Below are positions 43,083 to 55,007 of a stretch of DNA of 64,000 bases, piece by piece. How positions within the stretch are numbered: the stretch's first letter is position 1; each line of letters opens with the position of its first letter. The notes under the pieces are model-generated. The model did not search any database. It saw only the letters and a list, made by a program, of their open reading frames with translations, and was not told where the DNA came from. This DNA is from Macropodus opercularis (Eukaryota > Chordata > Actinopteri > Anabantiformes > Osphronemidae). The stretch is from contig CM061106.1 in NCBI GenBank assembly GCA_030770545.1, positions 14,805,001 through 14,869,000 of the forward strand. Reading direction: 5' to 3'. Both the position numbers and the translations under genes were made by a program.

Positions 43083-44380
43083 GATAGATAGATAGATAAG
43101 ACTTTATTAATCCCGCAGTGGGGAAATTCTGGTGACCCAGCAGCAGCAGAGAAAAAACAGTTGGAAAAAAATAAAGAGTAAAAATATGTTATACATTATA
43201 TACAAAAAGAAAGAAAAAAAAATGTACATATCTCAACATAAACATAAAGTGCAAAAGTGCTGAATAAAAAAAATAAAATAAAAAAACAACATACATGCAA
43301 ACATGGGCACCGCACGGCACACATCACACTATAAACATGCTTTAGTCATGTTGGTGTGTTGTAGAGTCTTATTGCCGTGGGTATGAAGGACCTCCGGTAG
43401 CTCTGTCCTGCACTTCGGGTGCAGCAGTCTAGCGCTGTGTGAGCTGCGTTGGTCCTCCACGGTTTGGTGCAGGGGGTGGGAGGGGTTGGCCATGATGGAC
43501 GACAGTTTCGCCCGCGTCCTTCTATTGGCCACCACCTCGATGGACTCCAGTGGGCAGCCCAGGACAGAGCCAGCTTTCTTTACCAGTTTGTTCAGTCTGT
43601 TTCTGTCTCTGTCCGCGCTGCCGCCCGCCCAGCACACAACGCCATAGAGGACGCCGATGCCACTACCGTGTCATACACAGTCCGTAGGAGAGCCCTGCAC
43701 ACCCCAAAGGACCTCAGTCGCCTCAGCAGGTGGAGGCGACTCTGGCCCCTCCTGTACAGGTTGAGGTGGACACCCAGATATTTGTAAGTGTCCACCATCT
43801 CGATCCCAGAACCCCTTATGCAAACCGGCGGCGGTGGTGCAGGTTTCCACCGGAAGTCAACCACCAGCTCCTTCGTTTTGCTGGTGTTCAGAACCAGGTG
43901 GTTATCCTCACACCAGTCCACAAAGTCGGTGATGACCCCCCTATACTCCAGCTCGTTCCCCCAGATACACATCCAACAATCGCAGTGTCGTCCGAGAACT
44001 TCTGCAGGTGGCATTTGCTGGAGTTGTACCTGAAGTCCGCTGTGTACAGGGTGAACAGGAAGGGCGAGAGCACCGTCGCCTGGGGGGCCCCCGTGCTGCA
44101 GACGACCACGTCAGACACACAGTTGCGCAGCCTCACAAACTGTGGTCTGTCTGTGAGGTAGTTGATGGACCAAGCCGCCAGGTGTTGGTCCACACCTGCA
44201 ACCTCCAGCTTCCCCCCCAGCAGTGCTGGCTGAATGGTGTTGAAAGCACTGGAGAAGTCAAAGAACATGACCCTCACAGTGCTCCCGGGGGACTCCAGGT
44301 GAGATAGTGCCCGATGCTGCAGGTAGATGACGGCATCATCCACCCCGTGGATGCCACGTCTGTGGTTCCCTGCTACGGTT
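43083..44380 (-). mobile_element. L2/CR1-type LINE, 5'-truncated, with GATA tail
   Basis: The - strand has reverse-transcriptase blocks in order: FDFSSAFNTIQP, GAPQATVLSPFLFTLYTADF, FSDDTAIVGC (the Asp pair of the catalytic motif), then KYLGVHLN, LRSFGVCRALLRTVYDT and RDRNRLNKLVKKAGSVLGCP. At least two frameshifts split the frame (around 43600 and 43990). The 3' end AATTTCCCCACTGCGGGATT followed by (TATC)n is a familiar fish LINE tail. Confidence 0.85.
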
Positions 44381-44931
44381 TAAAGTTCTGTTCAACCTGA
44401 AAAAAAGAGAAACTAATAGAAACCTCAAAGCAAACCGATATTAGACGGAGCTTTTTCCTCTCTATGGCTGAACGGTGGCTTTTATCATCAGGAGAAACCA
44501 CTGACTGACCTGGTGCGTAGAGTGTCCAGCAGCGCTCTTGTGTGGAAAGAGAAGAACTGCTCCACAGTCCAACAGAGTGTTTGTGTGTGATGACACATTC
44601 TTCTAATGATCTGGGGATAAACTCACTGGAAATGTTCCCACTAAAACCAGAGCTGCCAGTTGGTGTCTGGGTTAAGGATGATAAAAACTGGTTCCACGAA
44701 TGAAGCCGCAGCTTGAAGCTGTAACGATGTCACATCACAAACAAGAGCATTGTGCAGAAAACCAGCGACACCGTGACCAGGACTAGACGTCCATCACTGA
44801 AGAATAACACTGAAGTTACACTGAAGTAAAAGCTACATTTTTATTATATTCAGAATCACGTGTCTGACAGTAAAGTCACATTTCAAACAACATTGTTGAA
44901 TATATTTAGGTCATCATTTGATGTGTGCAGC

Positions 44932-46496
44932 TCAGAATCTTTGCTCCGTGGTGACCTCCGCTACCTCCTCAAAGTCCTGACTGGATGCTGCTGTTGCCAT
45001 GGAGACGGAAACGTCATTTTCTTTCAAGGGAGTCAGAGCATTTACACACAGCTTAAAAACAATGGTAAAACACATAAATACTAAACTTGCATGCATGTCA
45101 AGGTTTGTGCCATCTGGAAGCTGAGTCACAGCATCTGGACCCTCAACCAGGTTTAGTAGCTGGAGGTGAGTCCTCCCGGTTAAGAGGTTAAGGTTGATTT
45201 CAGATGTCATGAGTCAACCTGAGTTACCTGTTGGTCTGTGTCGATACAGAGACACCACGAGGAATGTGGAGATGAAGTAGGGACAGAACACGAACAGGTG
45301 GACAAGCAGACTGAGGACTGGAACTGAGGCAGATGAGTCAGGAAAATGAGGAGTTGCCAGAGTCACATGGGTCACAGGAACCGGAGCAGCTGGAGTAGAG
45401 GTGGGAAGAAGATCTGAGGTAGACATCACAGGGGTTGAAGGTTCTTCTGTGGAGAGAATCCAGCTGCTGAGAAAAATGTGGATGAATTCATGTTTTTGAC
45501 TGAGAGTGAAGCTGCTGACCTGAGACAGACACCCAGCTGGAAGGAGACTCTCCATTTGCGCTGATGCTGCATTTATAGGCTCCTTCATCAGACTTGGTGA
45601 CATGGTGGATGGTCATGTGACCTGTAGGCTCAGTCCTGATGAGGGAGCCATCTTTATAGAAAGCAGCTGGGAGCTTGGAGGGAGGGCTCTTTGTTTGACA
45701 GTGCAGAGTGACATCATGTCCCTCCATCACAGGGAGGACAGGACTCTGCAGGATCACTGATCCACCTCAACACAGAGACAAACCACAGCATTTCATCCAT
45801 GTCCACACAGACTCATCAACACTAACTCAGATCTCACCAGTGACAGTGATGTTGATGCTGCTGCTGCTGGGCCCAGAGCTGGACTCACACCAGTAAACTC
45901 CACTGTCCCATGGGAGGATGTAGCTGATGGTGCAGGAGGAAGCAGCTGGTTCTCCCCACTCGTCTCCACACTGACTCCCCTTGTCCTTGGTCGTGTTCCT
46001 CTTCACCGTCCATCCTCCAGAGCCGTCGTCATCCTCACAGCTCAGAGACACTGGCTTCCAGCTGAAGAACTGGGAGCTGCTGGGACTCACAGTCAGACGA
46101 GCTGGTGGGAAATAAGTAAGATCTCAGCAGGAACTGGCTTCTAAGAACAGCTTGTTTGAAGCCTCAGCAGTAGAAATCATATTAATATAGTACAGTGGAC
46201 AATATAAAAACGTGTTCTTGTCCTCAAGCAACGTCTCGTTTTCACCCTGATGTCGCATTTTATCTTAAGTCATGTTTTAATTTCTCGAATGCAATGTGAT
46301 GTGGAGGGTGTAATCCTCTGCACTGTTGTGTAGGAGAAGCACCAACCTTGTGTGTTGCTGCAGCAGAGAGACGTGGTCAGACCTCAGGGGGAATCAGACA
46401 TTAGAAGCTTAGACATGAGAAGGGTCTAATATGCTCCATGACAGCAGACCAACGCCTTTACTTACTGAGCAGCAGCTGAAGAGACACACGCTTCAT
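44932..46496 (-). CDS. Fc-receptor-like membrane protein, two Ig domains (six exons)
   Basis: Exons (-): 46466-46496, 46347-46382 (36 nt), 45838-46101, 45520-45765, 45228-45446, 44932-45020. Every junction is phase 1 with GT/AG, total 885 nt, 294 aa. The first two exons give the signal peptide MKRVSLQLLLSLTTSLCC...; the split signal exon is typical of FcR/FcRL genes. Ig1 and Ig2 have paired Cys and the DSGVYWC and DEGAYKC motifs. A Ser/Thr/Pro stalk, a membrane span (SVPVLSLLVHLFVFCPYFIS and following) and a short acidic tail ending EVTTEQRF complete it. The tail has no Tyr, so no ITIM or ITAM. An alternative acceptor at 45466/45467 would give a soluble form. Confidence 0.8.
45447..45467 (-). 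promoter_or_regulatory. Two competing 3' splice sites before the FcR-like stalk/TM exon
   Basis: The proximal acceptor TTTTTCTCAG (exon begins at 45466) shifts the frame and stops after 13 residues. The distal acceptor TTCTCTCCACAG (exon begins at 45446), 20 nt further, keeps the frame into the membrane span. Both have pyrimidine tracts. Confidence 0.55.
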
Positions 46497-47051
46497 GTTG
46501 GGGAAGTTTTCGATTCTGGTTCAAGCAGCACAAAAGCACAGGTACGTGTGAAGAGCTACGACCACAGCCTTCCTGACTCACACACAGATTTCTGCTGAAA
46601 TGGCATGAAGTCGGCTTCCTGTGTGAGGACGAAGACGAAGCAGGGCCTAGTTTGACCTGTTTGCAGACTGAGAACGCGTGTACACGTCTAAGGCGACGAC
46701 TGGAACATGTTCACATCAGCCAGTGCATCTAGATGAACTGAAGTAAAACATGACTGACCGAGTCTCCTGGCTGGGTTGAACCTCCAGGACAGAGGTTGCT
46801 CTGACTTCCTGGCCCCTGAGTGGAGAGGACGACTGAACCAGAACGGACCTGGTTCCACAGAGGAGCTTGGTAGTGTAACATAGGCAGCTTCAGTCAAAGC
46901 ATAAAATAAAAAAAGTTAGGCACCAGACAGAAATGAAAAACAAGGAATCCCTGCCTAACTCTGGACATTTGCTACGAATGTAAATAGTAATTTAAACCTT
47001 TAAATATTAAATGGACACAACATGAATATCACCATTTGTGGCTCTCTCTCA

Positions 47052-47103
47052 TACACACAAACACACACACACACATATATGTATGTGTGTGAGTGTGTGT
47101 GTT
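47052..47103. repeat. CA/TG microsatellite
   Basis: (CA)n followed by (TG)n, forming a short palindromic microsatellite. Confidence 0.9.
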
Positions 47104-47110
47104 TAGGTTC

Positions 47111-47160
47111 AGTGGTGACCTCTGCTACCTCCTCAAAGTCCTGACTGGATGCTGTTGTTA
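47111..47160 (-). pseudogene. Orphan copy of the FcR-like tail exon
   Basis: About 50 nt match the last FcR-like exon (SSQDFEEVAEVTT) at 44942-44995 with two or three differences. No companion Ig exons lie beside it. Confidence 0.6.
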
Positions 47161-48093
47161 CTGGCTACTAATGTGTCATACGTGCGTATCTGAATCATTC
47201 TGTTCTAACCTTTATCGGTGAAAATGCTTTTTATAAAGTACAAACGTAATGTTGTCGTGACTCAACTTTCAGATATTCTGCGCTTTGTATCTAAACTCTT
47301 TCAGTCCTCATAAGCAAAATATTGCAGTATTGATCTCAAACAGCTCATATGGTCCAATCACCCGATAATAAATCTGGAGGAGTCTGTGTTTTAGGTTTTG
47401 ATATTAGAACTAATACGTCTTTGACTTTACAGGAAGCGATCACGCAATTTTAAGTAAGCATCGAGTGTGGAGAGCGTCGAAACGAGCTGCATTTGTCTGT
47501 TAGCTGACGGCGTGTCACGATCGGCAACCTGACTTCCAAAAACCTGACGGCCAGTCCGTCGTTTTTGTTTTGTAAGGACTATTTGTGTTTTCTGACTCTC
47601 TGATTTTGAAAGGTCTAATCTGGCGTCTTTGTTTTTGCTGCTTCCCCTGAGGTTGTGTCAGCAAACCATGACACGGCGACTGTGGCCAGCATAACATTTT
47701 TACCCCAAGCATGAAGGGCATCGTCCCAAACTCTGCGTCGACATTACTTCATGTGCTGGCGACCGTTTATCAGATGTGTGAGGCTGCGTTGTGTAGAAGT
47801 TTTAGACACAACGTGTCTGTTTTCACTCCCTCCTCACTTTTCGCTTCCAAACAGCCTTTTACCTGAATTGTTTCAAGTCTCAGTTGCTGAGTGCATCCAG
47901 TTCCTGTTATCAGCTTGAACATTCCTTCCTGCTCCTACACTCAATCTCACCCTGCTCATTGGTTATCAGCCTCAGCAACACACATCTACACATGACCTCT
48001 TTGCACATTAACCTTGAATACACAGTTATACCATATCAAATGTTTCACGGTTCTTTCTCTTAACCTGACACTAGAAAAAGACGGATAGAGGTT

Positions 48094-48850
48094 GTGTTTT
48101 TTACAGACGACCGGCTGGTTAACTTGATGAGGTTTGTTATGTGGAGGTGCTGCACCTTTAAGGACGTCAACGCTGTTAAACACCACAGAAATGCATTGAA
48201 GGTTTGGGTGATGACAGGGTGTTGGGATGTGGGGACTTCAATGCTCATAGCATGTTGTGGGGAGATTATAGAAGGACTGTTGGAGAAATTGCATATGGTT
48301 TGCTTGAATGATGGCAGGGGAACTAGGATAGATGTGCACACAGGGAGCACGTCGTTACTGGATCTAATGTTAATGAGTAGAAACTTAGGTGGGAGGAGTG
48401 AGTGGGATGTGGTGGAAGAAACGTCACTAGGTAGTGATCATTTTCCAATTTTCTCTTATTTAAGGCTGGAGAAAAATAAAAGGGAAAAGGAAACAACTGG
48501 GAAGTGGTTGTTTAGTAGGACAAGATGGGAATTTATACCTATATCTGTGAGGGAGAAATGTGCAAAATAGATCTAAATGAGGATATTGAGGAGATTGATG
48601 AAAAAAAAAATCAAAAGAACAATAGTAGAGGCCGCTAATCAGTCTATCCCTAAAATTAAGGAGGAATGAAATGGAAAGCAGGTCCCTGGTGGACGGATGA
48701 GGCATTGCAGTTAAAAAAAGGAATAAAGCACTAAGAGTATTAAAAAGAATTCATAATTTCTTTAATCTAATGGAATATAAGAAGGCACAAGCAAGAGTTA
48801 GAAAAATAATACGAAGAGCGAAGAAGCAGAGTTTTTGTAATAAGAAATGA
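48094..48850 (+). mobile_element. Non-LTR retrotransposon endonuclease fragment (I/Jockey-like)
   Basis: The frame 48094-48570 contains the apurinic endonuclease end: LLEKLHMVCLNDGRGTRIDV, DLMLMSRNLGG and ETSLGSDHFPIF, whose SDH holds the catalytic Asp/His pair. A frameshift near 48220 displaces the earlier GDFN-type block. Homology continues with stops to about 48840, before the reverse transcriptase. Confidence 0.75.
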
Positions 48851-49010
48851 AGAACAACTCTGTGGTTTTTAGCACCAACTATAATAACCTCAGTTTTATC
48901 TGAGTTTAGTTGTAGGAAGTTATGGGACATCCAGGATTTGATATCATTTAAACAAGTTTGAAGTTTGACTAATTGATTTGTTTCATCTGGTTTCATAGAC
49001 AAATATAGCA
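48846..49010 (-). mobile_element. L2-type LINE reverse-transcriptase fragment
   Basis: The - strand reads LVKLQTCLNDIKSWMSHNFL and QLNSDKTEVIIVGAKNH, a well-conserved block after the catalytic motif of fish L2 LINEs. It abuts the + strand LINE fragment, so two truncated LINEs lie tail to tail. Confidence 0.7.
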
Positions 49011-49029
49011 GTGAAAATGTATGTGTTTC

Positions 49030-49340
49030 CTAATAATATTAGAGAGAGGAGACTGTAAAGACTGAAAGGTATTGGACCAAGACCAGAACCCTGTGGAACA
49101 ACGAAGCTAATTTTTGTGTGGATGGAAGATTGGTCATGAATATGAACAAATAAGACTTAAACCATCCCAGTGCTTTGCCTTTAATCCAACGCTATGTTCC
49201 AGTCTCTCTATTCTCTCTAAGATCTTGTAATCTATCGTATCAAATAGACAGGACACAGTACAGAAACTAGACCATTGTCTGAAGCTGTGAGAAGATCATT
49301 AGTGACTCTAATCAGAGCTGTTTCCATCTGTCTATGATGT
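49030..49340. repeat. Common fish dispersed repeat
   Basis: CCCTGTGGAACAACGAAGCT, CATCCCAGTGCTTTGCCTTT and CATTGTCTGAAGCTGTGAGA belong to a repeat I recognise as frequent in fish genomes; probably a further piece of the adjoining L2-type LINE. Confidence 0.5.
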
Positions 49341-49813
49341 ATTTGTGATTTCTATAATTTAGGTGGACGGGGAGCAAACACAGTCTCGATGGGAGTGTTA
49401 CAGCTACGAGCGGGTGGCGGCTGTAGAGAGTCTGCAGAGAAGCGTGTCAGACTGCGACTCTGCGTCCTGGGCTCCACTCTGGGTTATCATGGTTTAGGGA
49501 GTCTAATAAACTTGGCCATGTTACTAGAGAGCAGAGGTGGCGGTGAGGCGATGACAAGGGGCTAAACATGTCATCACTGGTCACATTGGGGAGGGGTCCA
49601 GAGAAAAATTCATCTTTTCCGTCTGGTTGAACAGACTCAGGCTTGTTGCTCTGCTGCAGGTTGTGGAGTCTAAGATGTCGACAATAATCCTGTGACGTGT
49701 TGGACTCAGGTAACAGATGGTTTCAACGTGTTCACTATTCTGTGACGTCCAGTTTTCATTAACGGTCACGTTGGTGTTTTTGTGTGAACATACTCAAATG
49801 TCACAACTGAAAC

Positions 49814-51499
49814 TTTTGTCATGTGACAGTTTACTGGTGTGAATCCAGCTTTGTGTCCAGCATCAGCATCATCAGCATCACTGTCTCTGGTGAGATCAGA
49901 CTGTGGAGTTAGTGTTGATGAGTCTGTGTGGACATGGATGAAATGCTGTGGTTTGTCTCTGTGTTGAGGTGGATCAGTGATCCTGCAGAGTCCTGTCCTC
50001 CCTGTGATGGAGGGACATGATGTCAGTCTGAGCCTACAGGTCACATGACCATCCACCATGTCACCAAGTCTGACGAAGGAGCCTATAAATGCAGCATCAG
50101 AGCTTTTGGAGAGTCTCCTTCCAGCTGAATCTCTGTCTCAGGTCAGCAGTTAAACATGTTAATGTCTCTAATGGTCTTTTTATGTACGGTAAAATAAATT
50201 GTAGTATTATTTGGGTTCATTACAGAGAAACCAACCACCACAGTCCGAATCTCTGTAGATGCCTCCTCCTCCTCCTCCTCCTCCGGCTCTGTTTGTGTTT
50301 CTGGTCGTTACCTCCATCTTTGTTCTGCTTTTACTGGTTCTGACGGTGAGACACAGACTTTGTTAAGACACAACGTGTTTAGCATGTTACCGATTTCAAA
50401 TCCACCTTCTACTGATGCAATAAAAGCAGCAGCTCAGTGTCTGAATGGAAACAATCCCGTCTCTTCATGTCCACTGATCTTCTGCTGACAATAGGTTATT
50501 GTTTGATTTAGCTGCAGCAGAGGAACCTGAGGAACGTGACATCACGTACAGTGACATCAAAACCTTCCATCGCCAGCCTCAGCCAGTCAGACCCAGCAGA
50601 GGTAACGGTGGCGTCGCTGGAAAAGCCACTTTAAGCTGAGACCAGACTTCATGTCATTATTTAGTTCAGACCTGGAGTAAATGAAAACACAGAGGCTGAT
50701 GAGCTGGTCTCACTCTGAGCGTTGTGGTTTGTTTTTTATCTGTTTGGCCTTTACGCTGAGACGCTTCCGTCTCACAGAGATTCTCTGTTTCCTGTGTTTA
50801 TGACCTGACACACGTTCATTTTTAACTTTCCAATACGACCCTTTCAGAAGAGTGAGGCCTCTGTAAACTCTGCTCTGGCTGCTGTAAACCTGTCAGAGTC
50901 AGCTGCATGATGTCGCTTCTACTAATTAACTATTAGTAAAATGAACCTCAGTTTAATGGATTTAATGAGGTTTGTTTATAGCTCCTGGATATTAAATGAA
51001 AGTCTTTTAGGTCAATAGAGCAGAACAAGGTGAAGAGGGTGAGCAGAGTGTGCTGTGCTTTGTCTGTTGCCTGTGGTGAACGTGTTAACTGATGCTCTGT
51101 GGTCGTCCAGTTTCCTGTTTCTGAGCGTGGACCAGCTGTTCCACTGAAGGCTGAGAAAAAAAGAGGTTTCAAGATTGAATCCATTCAGTCATTAATTCAC
51201 TTCATAACTGAGTAAAGTCACAGGTTTTATGTTCTTGTATTTGTGGATGTTGACCTTCTGTCATCAGTGTTTGATGTTTTATGATAAAGCTGAATTAGTT
51301 TATTTCATATCAGGACCATAAATAATCCAGCAGTAGCGGCTGGACTCAGGTTTATTAGTGAAGTAACTTGTGTTTTATTCTGCAGAGACGGATCCAGGTT
51401 CAGTTTGCTCAGCGTTGTGGCCTAATAGACATCTTTAGCTCCAAATCCAAGCTCCGAGGTAAACGTAGCATAGCTGCTTCCCCCAAGAGACACAATAAG
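49814..51499 (+). pseudogene. Fc-receptor-like paralogue with ITIM-type tail, disrupted
   Basis: It is oriented opposite to the gene at 44932-46496. Remains: end of Ig1 (49814-49889, VYWCESS), Ig2 (49969-50141) with a 73-nt internal deletion and TGG-to-TGA change at SSW, a TM-coding exon (50226-50345, ALFVFLVVTSIFVLLLLVLT) with (TCC)n at its start, a tail exon (50512-50601, DITYSDIKTF, an I-x-Y-x-x-I ITIM) and a last exon (51386-51499, ETDPGSVCSAL, where the usual Tyr of GSVYSAL is Cys). The signal exons and most of Ig1 are missing. Introns retained, so a duplicated gene, now dead. Confidence 0.75.
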
Positions 51500-51819
51500 G
51501 TGAGAACACGCTGGTGTCCATCATGTCACCACGTGGCTCAAAACACCCAGATGTAGAACAGACGCAGCATCAGCTCACAGTGAATGGAAGCTAAACAGGT
51601 GATGGTGGTTTGACCCAGTCTGGTTCCAACAGGGTCCAGGTGAACCTGTCTCTCAGCAAACCTGACCTTTGTTACCTGCTGTCCTTCTATTAACAGACTT
51701 TGCAGGTGATCGCGTGAAGTTCAGTTGTCAGAGGCGGCCACAGCAGAACTTCTTCCTGTTCACTGATGCTCATCGAGCTTCTGCTGGTCGTCAGCTTCCT
51801 GTTCTGAAGGAAACTAATA

Positions 51820-51823
<4 letters not shown>

Positions 51824-51859
<36 letters not shown>
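51824..51859. repeat. (TG)n microsatellite
   Basis: An uninterrupted TG run of about 36 bp. Confidence 0.95.
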
Positions 51860-51861
<2 letters not shown>

Positions 51862-53525
51862 ATTTGGTGCTTCAGTAAATATTAGTCACGTGTGTTGTGA
51901 GTATTTCTGGTCTTTTGAATACTGTGGCTTAGTTTCTTCTCTCTGCTGCTTCTGGTGTCCATGTTCTGGGATCAGTAGCAGAGAGCAGAGTATCGGTCGG
52001 TGGTGCTGTCGTATCAGCGTCGTTTGATCCAACTACAGTAGAAACTAATCGTTTCTTTAACCTCATCGCTGCCTCTTGGTTTCAGGCTGTTTCCCTGCTT
52101 TACTGTAGTTTGCCCATAATGTCTGAGATGTTGTGACGTCATGTGTGGATGTACTTGTCACTCTGTGTGTGAACACTGTGCTCTGGTCTCTGCACTTAAC
52201 TGTTCAGGCTTAGTTTAGTGGCGAGTGGCTGCTTCCTCTGTAAACACGGCTGCTGTGTAGTAGAGAGGTAAACAGCAGCACCATCAACCTGTCTCATCTA
52301 ATGAATGATGATCGATCCAACTCAGGCTGCTAACATGGATTAACCACTTCTGAACCTACAGAATCTGAAGAACCTTCACAAGCTTCATACATTTAGTTCT
52401 AAACACACAGAAGAAACTCAAACATAGCATAAGTAAATCTGCAGCGGTTATTAAACGTTGGACAGAAATCTCCGGGTGTGGACCCGCAGGCTTTTAGATC
52501 TGTTAGAACCAAGGACTGATCCAGTCACATTTAGCCTCATGTGCATATGATTGTTAGTATTTTAGTGGATCTTGCTTTGCTGGTAATCGTCCACGTTCCT
52601 CAGCTGTAGCTTCCTCGTGTTCACTGGGACGTGATGTGTATCTTTGCCGTCACAAGTCCAGTGTCTACGTGTCCACATACGTAACAGCCTCCGTCTCTCC
52701 CTGCTCTGCTTCCTCTGCCTCCTCCTCCCATCTGACCTCGACCTCTGACCTCGTCTCTGTCCATGTTCTCTGTCTTGGTGCCAGTAGGCGCTGTCTGAGT
52801 CAGAGCCACCTCTGCAGCCACCACTTCAGTCTTAGCCTGTCTGTTGTTTGCTGTTCAGCACATCTGGCCTGTTCTAGACCAGCAGTGAGTCTCTGTTTAG
52901 TAATAAACTACATGTTGTAGTTGTAGTTGTTGTTCATACAGACGCACTAGGTGCATTATCTGGTGCCCGTGGTCTAAGTTTCTAAGTTCACCGTTGTCCA
53001 TCCAACTCAGCTGTTGGTACAGTCTGCAGTCGGTCGAGTCACGGTTGACGTCCGTCCCTGCATCTTCCTCTTCGAGACGCCTCAGGGAGATTCTGGGCTG
53101 TAACAGGACTTTGGTCTGCGTCGAAGAGGAGCAGGGAAGAGAGCGACCTGGAGCAGGTAAGTACAGCAGGTAGGAGGCACCGTGTGGATGCTGAGGACGG
53201 CCTCCAGGAACCTCAGCCATCGACTTCGACGGACCTCAGATGCTCTACACCCTGGACGTGCTGGACGGGTCTTCACCACTCAGGCTGGACTGATGACAGC
53301 GACTAGTTTAGTCAGAGTCCTGTCAGGCGAGTCTTGGCCTGGGAGGTTGAAGTGGAGGAGTAGCGTGAGAGACCTGAAGAAGGTTCCTGCTGCTGCGACT
53401 GCACATCCACCAGTGTCTCTAAGGTCTAGAGAATATGCTCCCTCTGAAACAGAGAGAAGCAGGTTAGAGGTTGGTGGTGAAGAGGCATCTCGAGTTAAGT
53501 TACAGTAGGTTAAGTTAAGATAAGT
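51860..53525. other. No recognisable gene
   Basis: Several 60-120-codon frames on both strands around 52620-53650 overlap each other and lack domains. Mixed composition, no termini of a known transposon. Confidence 0.45.
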
Positions 53526-53529
53526 TACA

Positions 53530-54170
53530 GTAGGGCGGCATGCGGAGGCCAGTCGTGAATAACTGGAAAAGAGCATTTCTCCCTCTCTCCAGGGTCCTGA
53601 ACTGCTCCCTGAATCCCGGTTCGAATCCCAGTCAAGGCAAAGTTTGTATGACATGATTAAAGATAATTGATGAGTTCTAATGTTTTAACAGTTTACTTGG
53701 TGTAAATTTACACAAAATGTAATTGTTTTACCTTTTGTATGATTAGTAGTAGTACTATGAGCATGTTAAATACACCATTCACTTATAAGGAGATTTAGAG
53801 ACAATATTCATGTAAACTGTTTAATGAACATAATCAAACTTACACACAGATACATAAAAGCAATACAATATTAATACAATATTAAACATAAATTCATTCT
53901 TTTTTCTTCCCATTTTATAGAAAGTGGATGCCTGAAACTCTTCCCAGGTCGTCTTCCTATTTATGCCTTTTTCTTTATAAAATGATAAGACAAGGCAGTG
54001 AAGGAATGTAACTAGTTTAAGCTTAGATAGTAGGATGCAGGCAGAAAACAGAATAAGCTGAATCAATGTATAGTATAACACACATCAAGTTAAGAGAGTA
54101 GTAGATGTAGCATCTAGTCACAGGTCATTAAACAGTATGTGCAGAACAGGATGTTAGGAAAAGAGCAGAC
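53530..54170 (+). repeat. Second copy of the 5400-5847 repeat joined to an LTR start
   Basis: 53545-54010 matches the dispersed repeat at 5400-5847 and continues without a break into about 160 bp resembling the LTR at 7558 (AAGCTTAGATAGTAGGATGC). This shows that the two blocks belong to one retroelement family. Confidence 0.65.
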
Positions 54171-54590
54171 GAGTTGTATGTAAGTGAAACATGCCCGTTC
54201 TCATTTTGTCTCCGGCTTTTGCTCTAATCTGTTTTCCAGATGCAGTTCATCTCCAACGAGCCGACTTAGTTTAGCTTTAGACAAAAAGTAGAGAAGCCTG
54301 CTGCTAAATAACAACTAGGCCATGTTTAAAGACATCTATGTGCTGAAAAAGCTTTAACAAACATGTTCATGCTTCTCCAGCGTCAACATCTTGATGTTCT
54401 GCCACAGGTTTCTACAAAGGGGGACTTTATAAAGCACAGCGAAAAAAGAAACAAAAAAAAAAAACGTTGAAAACAATTCAAAATCCTTAAAATCACAATG
54501 GTTTGGTTTTGTGAACATGTGTTGCTATGATTAGCTGATGTTTCTCCACTGTTGGAACGTTTGCGTGCAGTATGATACACTGGTGACATC

Positions 54591-55007
54591 TCAGGATGAA
54601 GGAGGTAGAGAAGGATTTTCCACACTGTTCAAATTTGACTGTGGTCTCTCTCTAGTGTGAACACGTTGGTGTTTCAGTAAGGTGCTGAGGTCAGAGAATG
54701 CCCTTCCACACTGTTCACACCTGTGAGGTTTCTCTCCAGTGTGAATACGTTGGTGTATCTGTAAACTACTGAGCTGAGAGAACGCTTTTCCACACTGTTC
54801 ACACCCATGAGGTTTCTCTCCAGTGTGAACACGTTGATGTTTCCTTAAGTCACTGTTGCTCAAGAACGCTTTTCCACACTGGTCACAGCTGTATGGTTTA
54901 TCTCCAGAGTGAACCTTCTGATGCTTTTTTAGCTCTGATGGTTTGGTGAAGGTTTGGTCACATTGATGACAGAAATGCAGCCTTGAAGTCCTTCTTCGTC
55001 TGGGTTT
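54591..55007 (-). CDS. Zinc-finger exon: four intact C2H2 fingers, fifth frameshifted
   Basis: Fingers in order: FCHQCDQTF...HQKVH, YSCDQCGKAF...HQRVH, HGCEQCGKAF...HQRIH, HRCEQCGRAF...HQRVH. After HTRERP the frame gives SNLNSVENPSLPPSS and stops, while the next frame reads FEQCGKSFSTSFILRCHQC, a decayed fifth finger. Confidence 0.85.
   Translation of the reverse strand, partial: KPRRRRTSRLHFCHQCDQTFTKPSELKKHQKVHSGDKPYSCDQCGKAFLSNSDLRKHQRVHTGEKPHGCEQCGKAFSQLSSLQIHQRIHTGEKPHRCEQCGRAFSDLSTLLKHQRVHTRERPQSNLNSVENPSLPPSS

Noticed and set aside
45228..45466. Frameshift in the FcR-like TM exon
   Set aside because: It appears only if the first AG is taken as acceptor; the second acceptor, 20 nt on, restores the frame through the membrane span to the tail exon.
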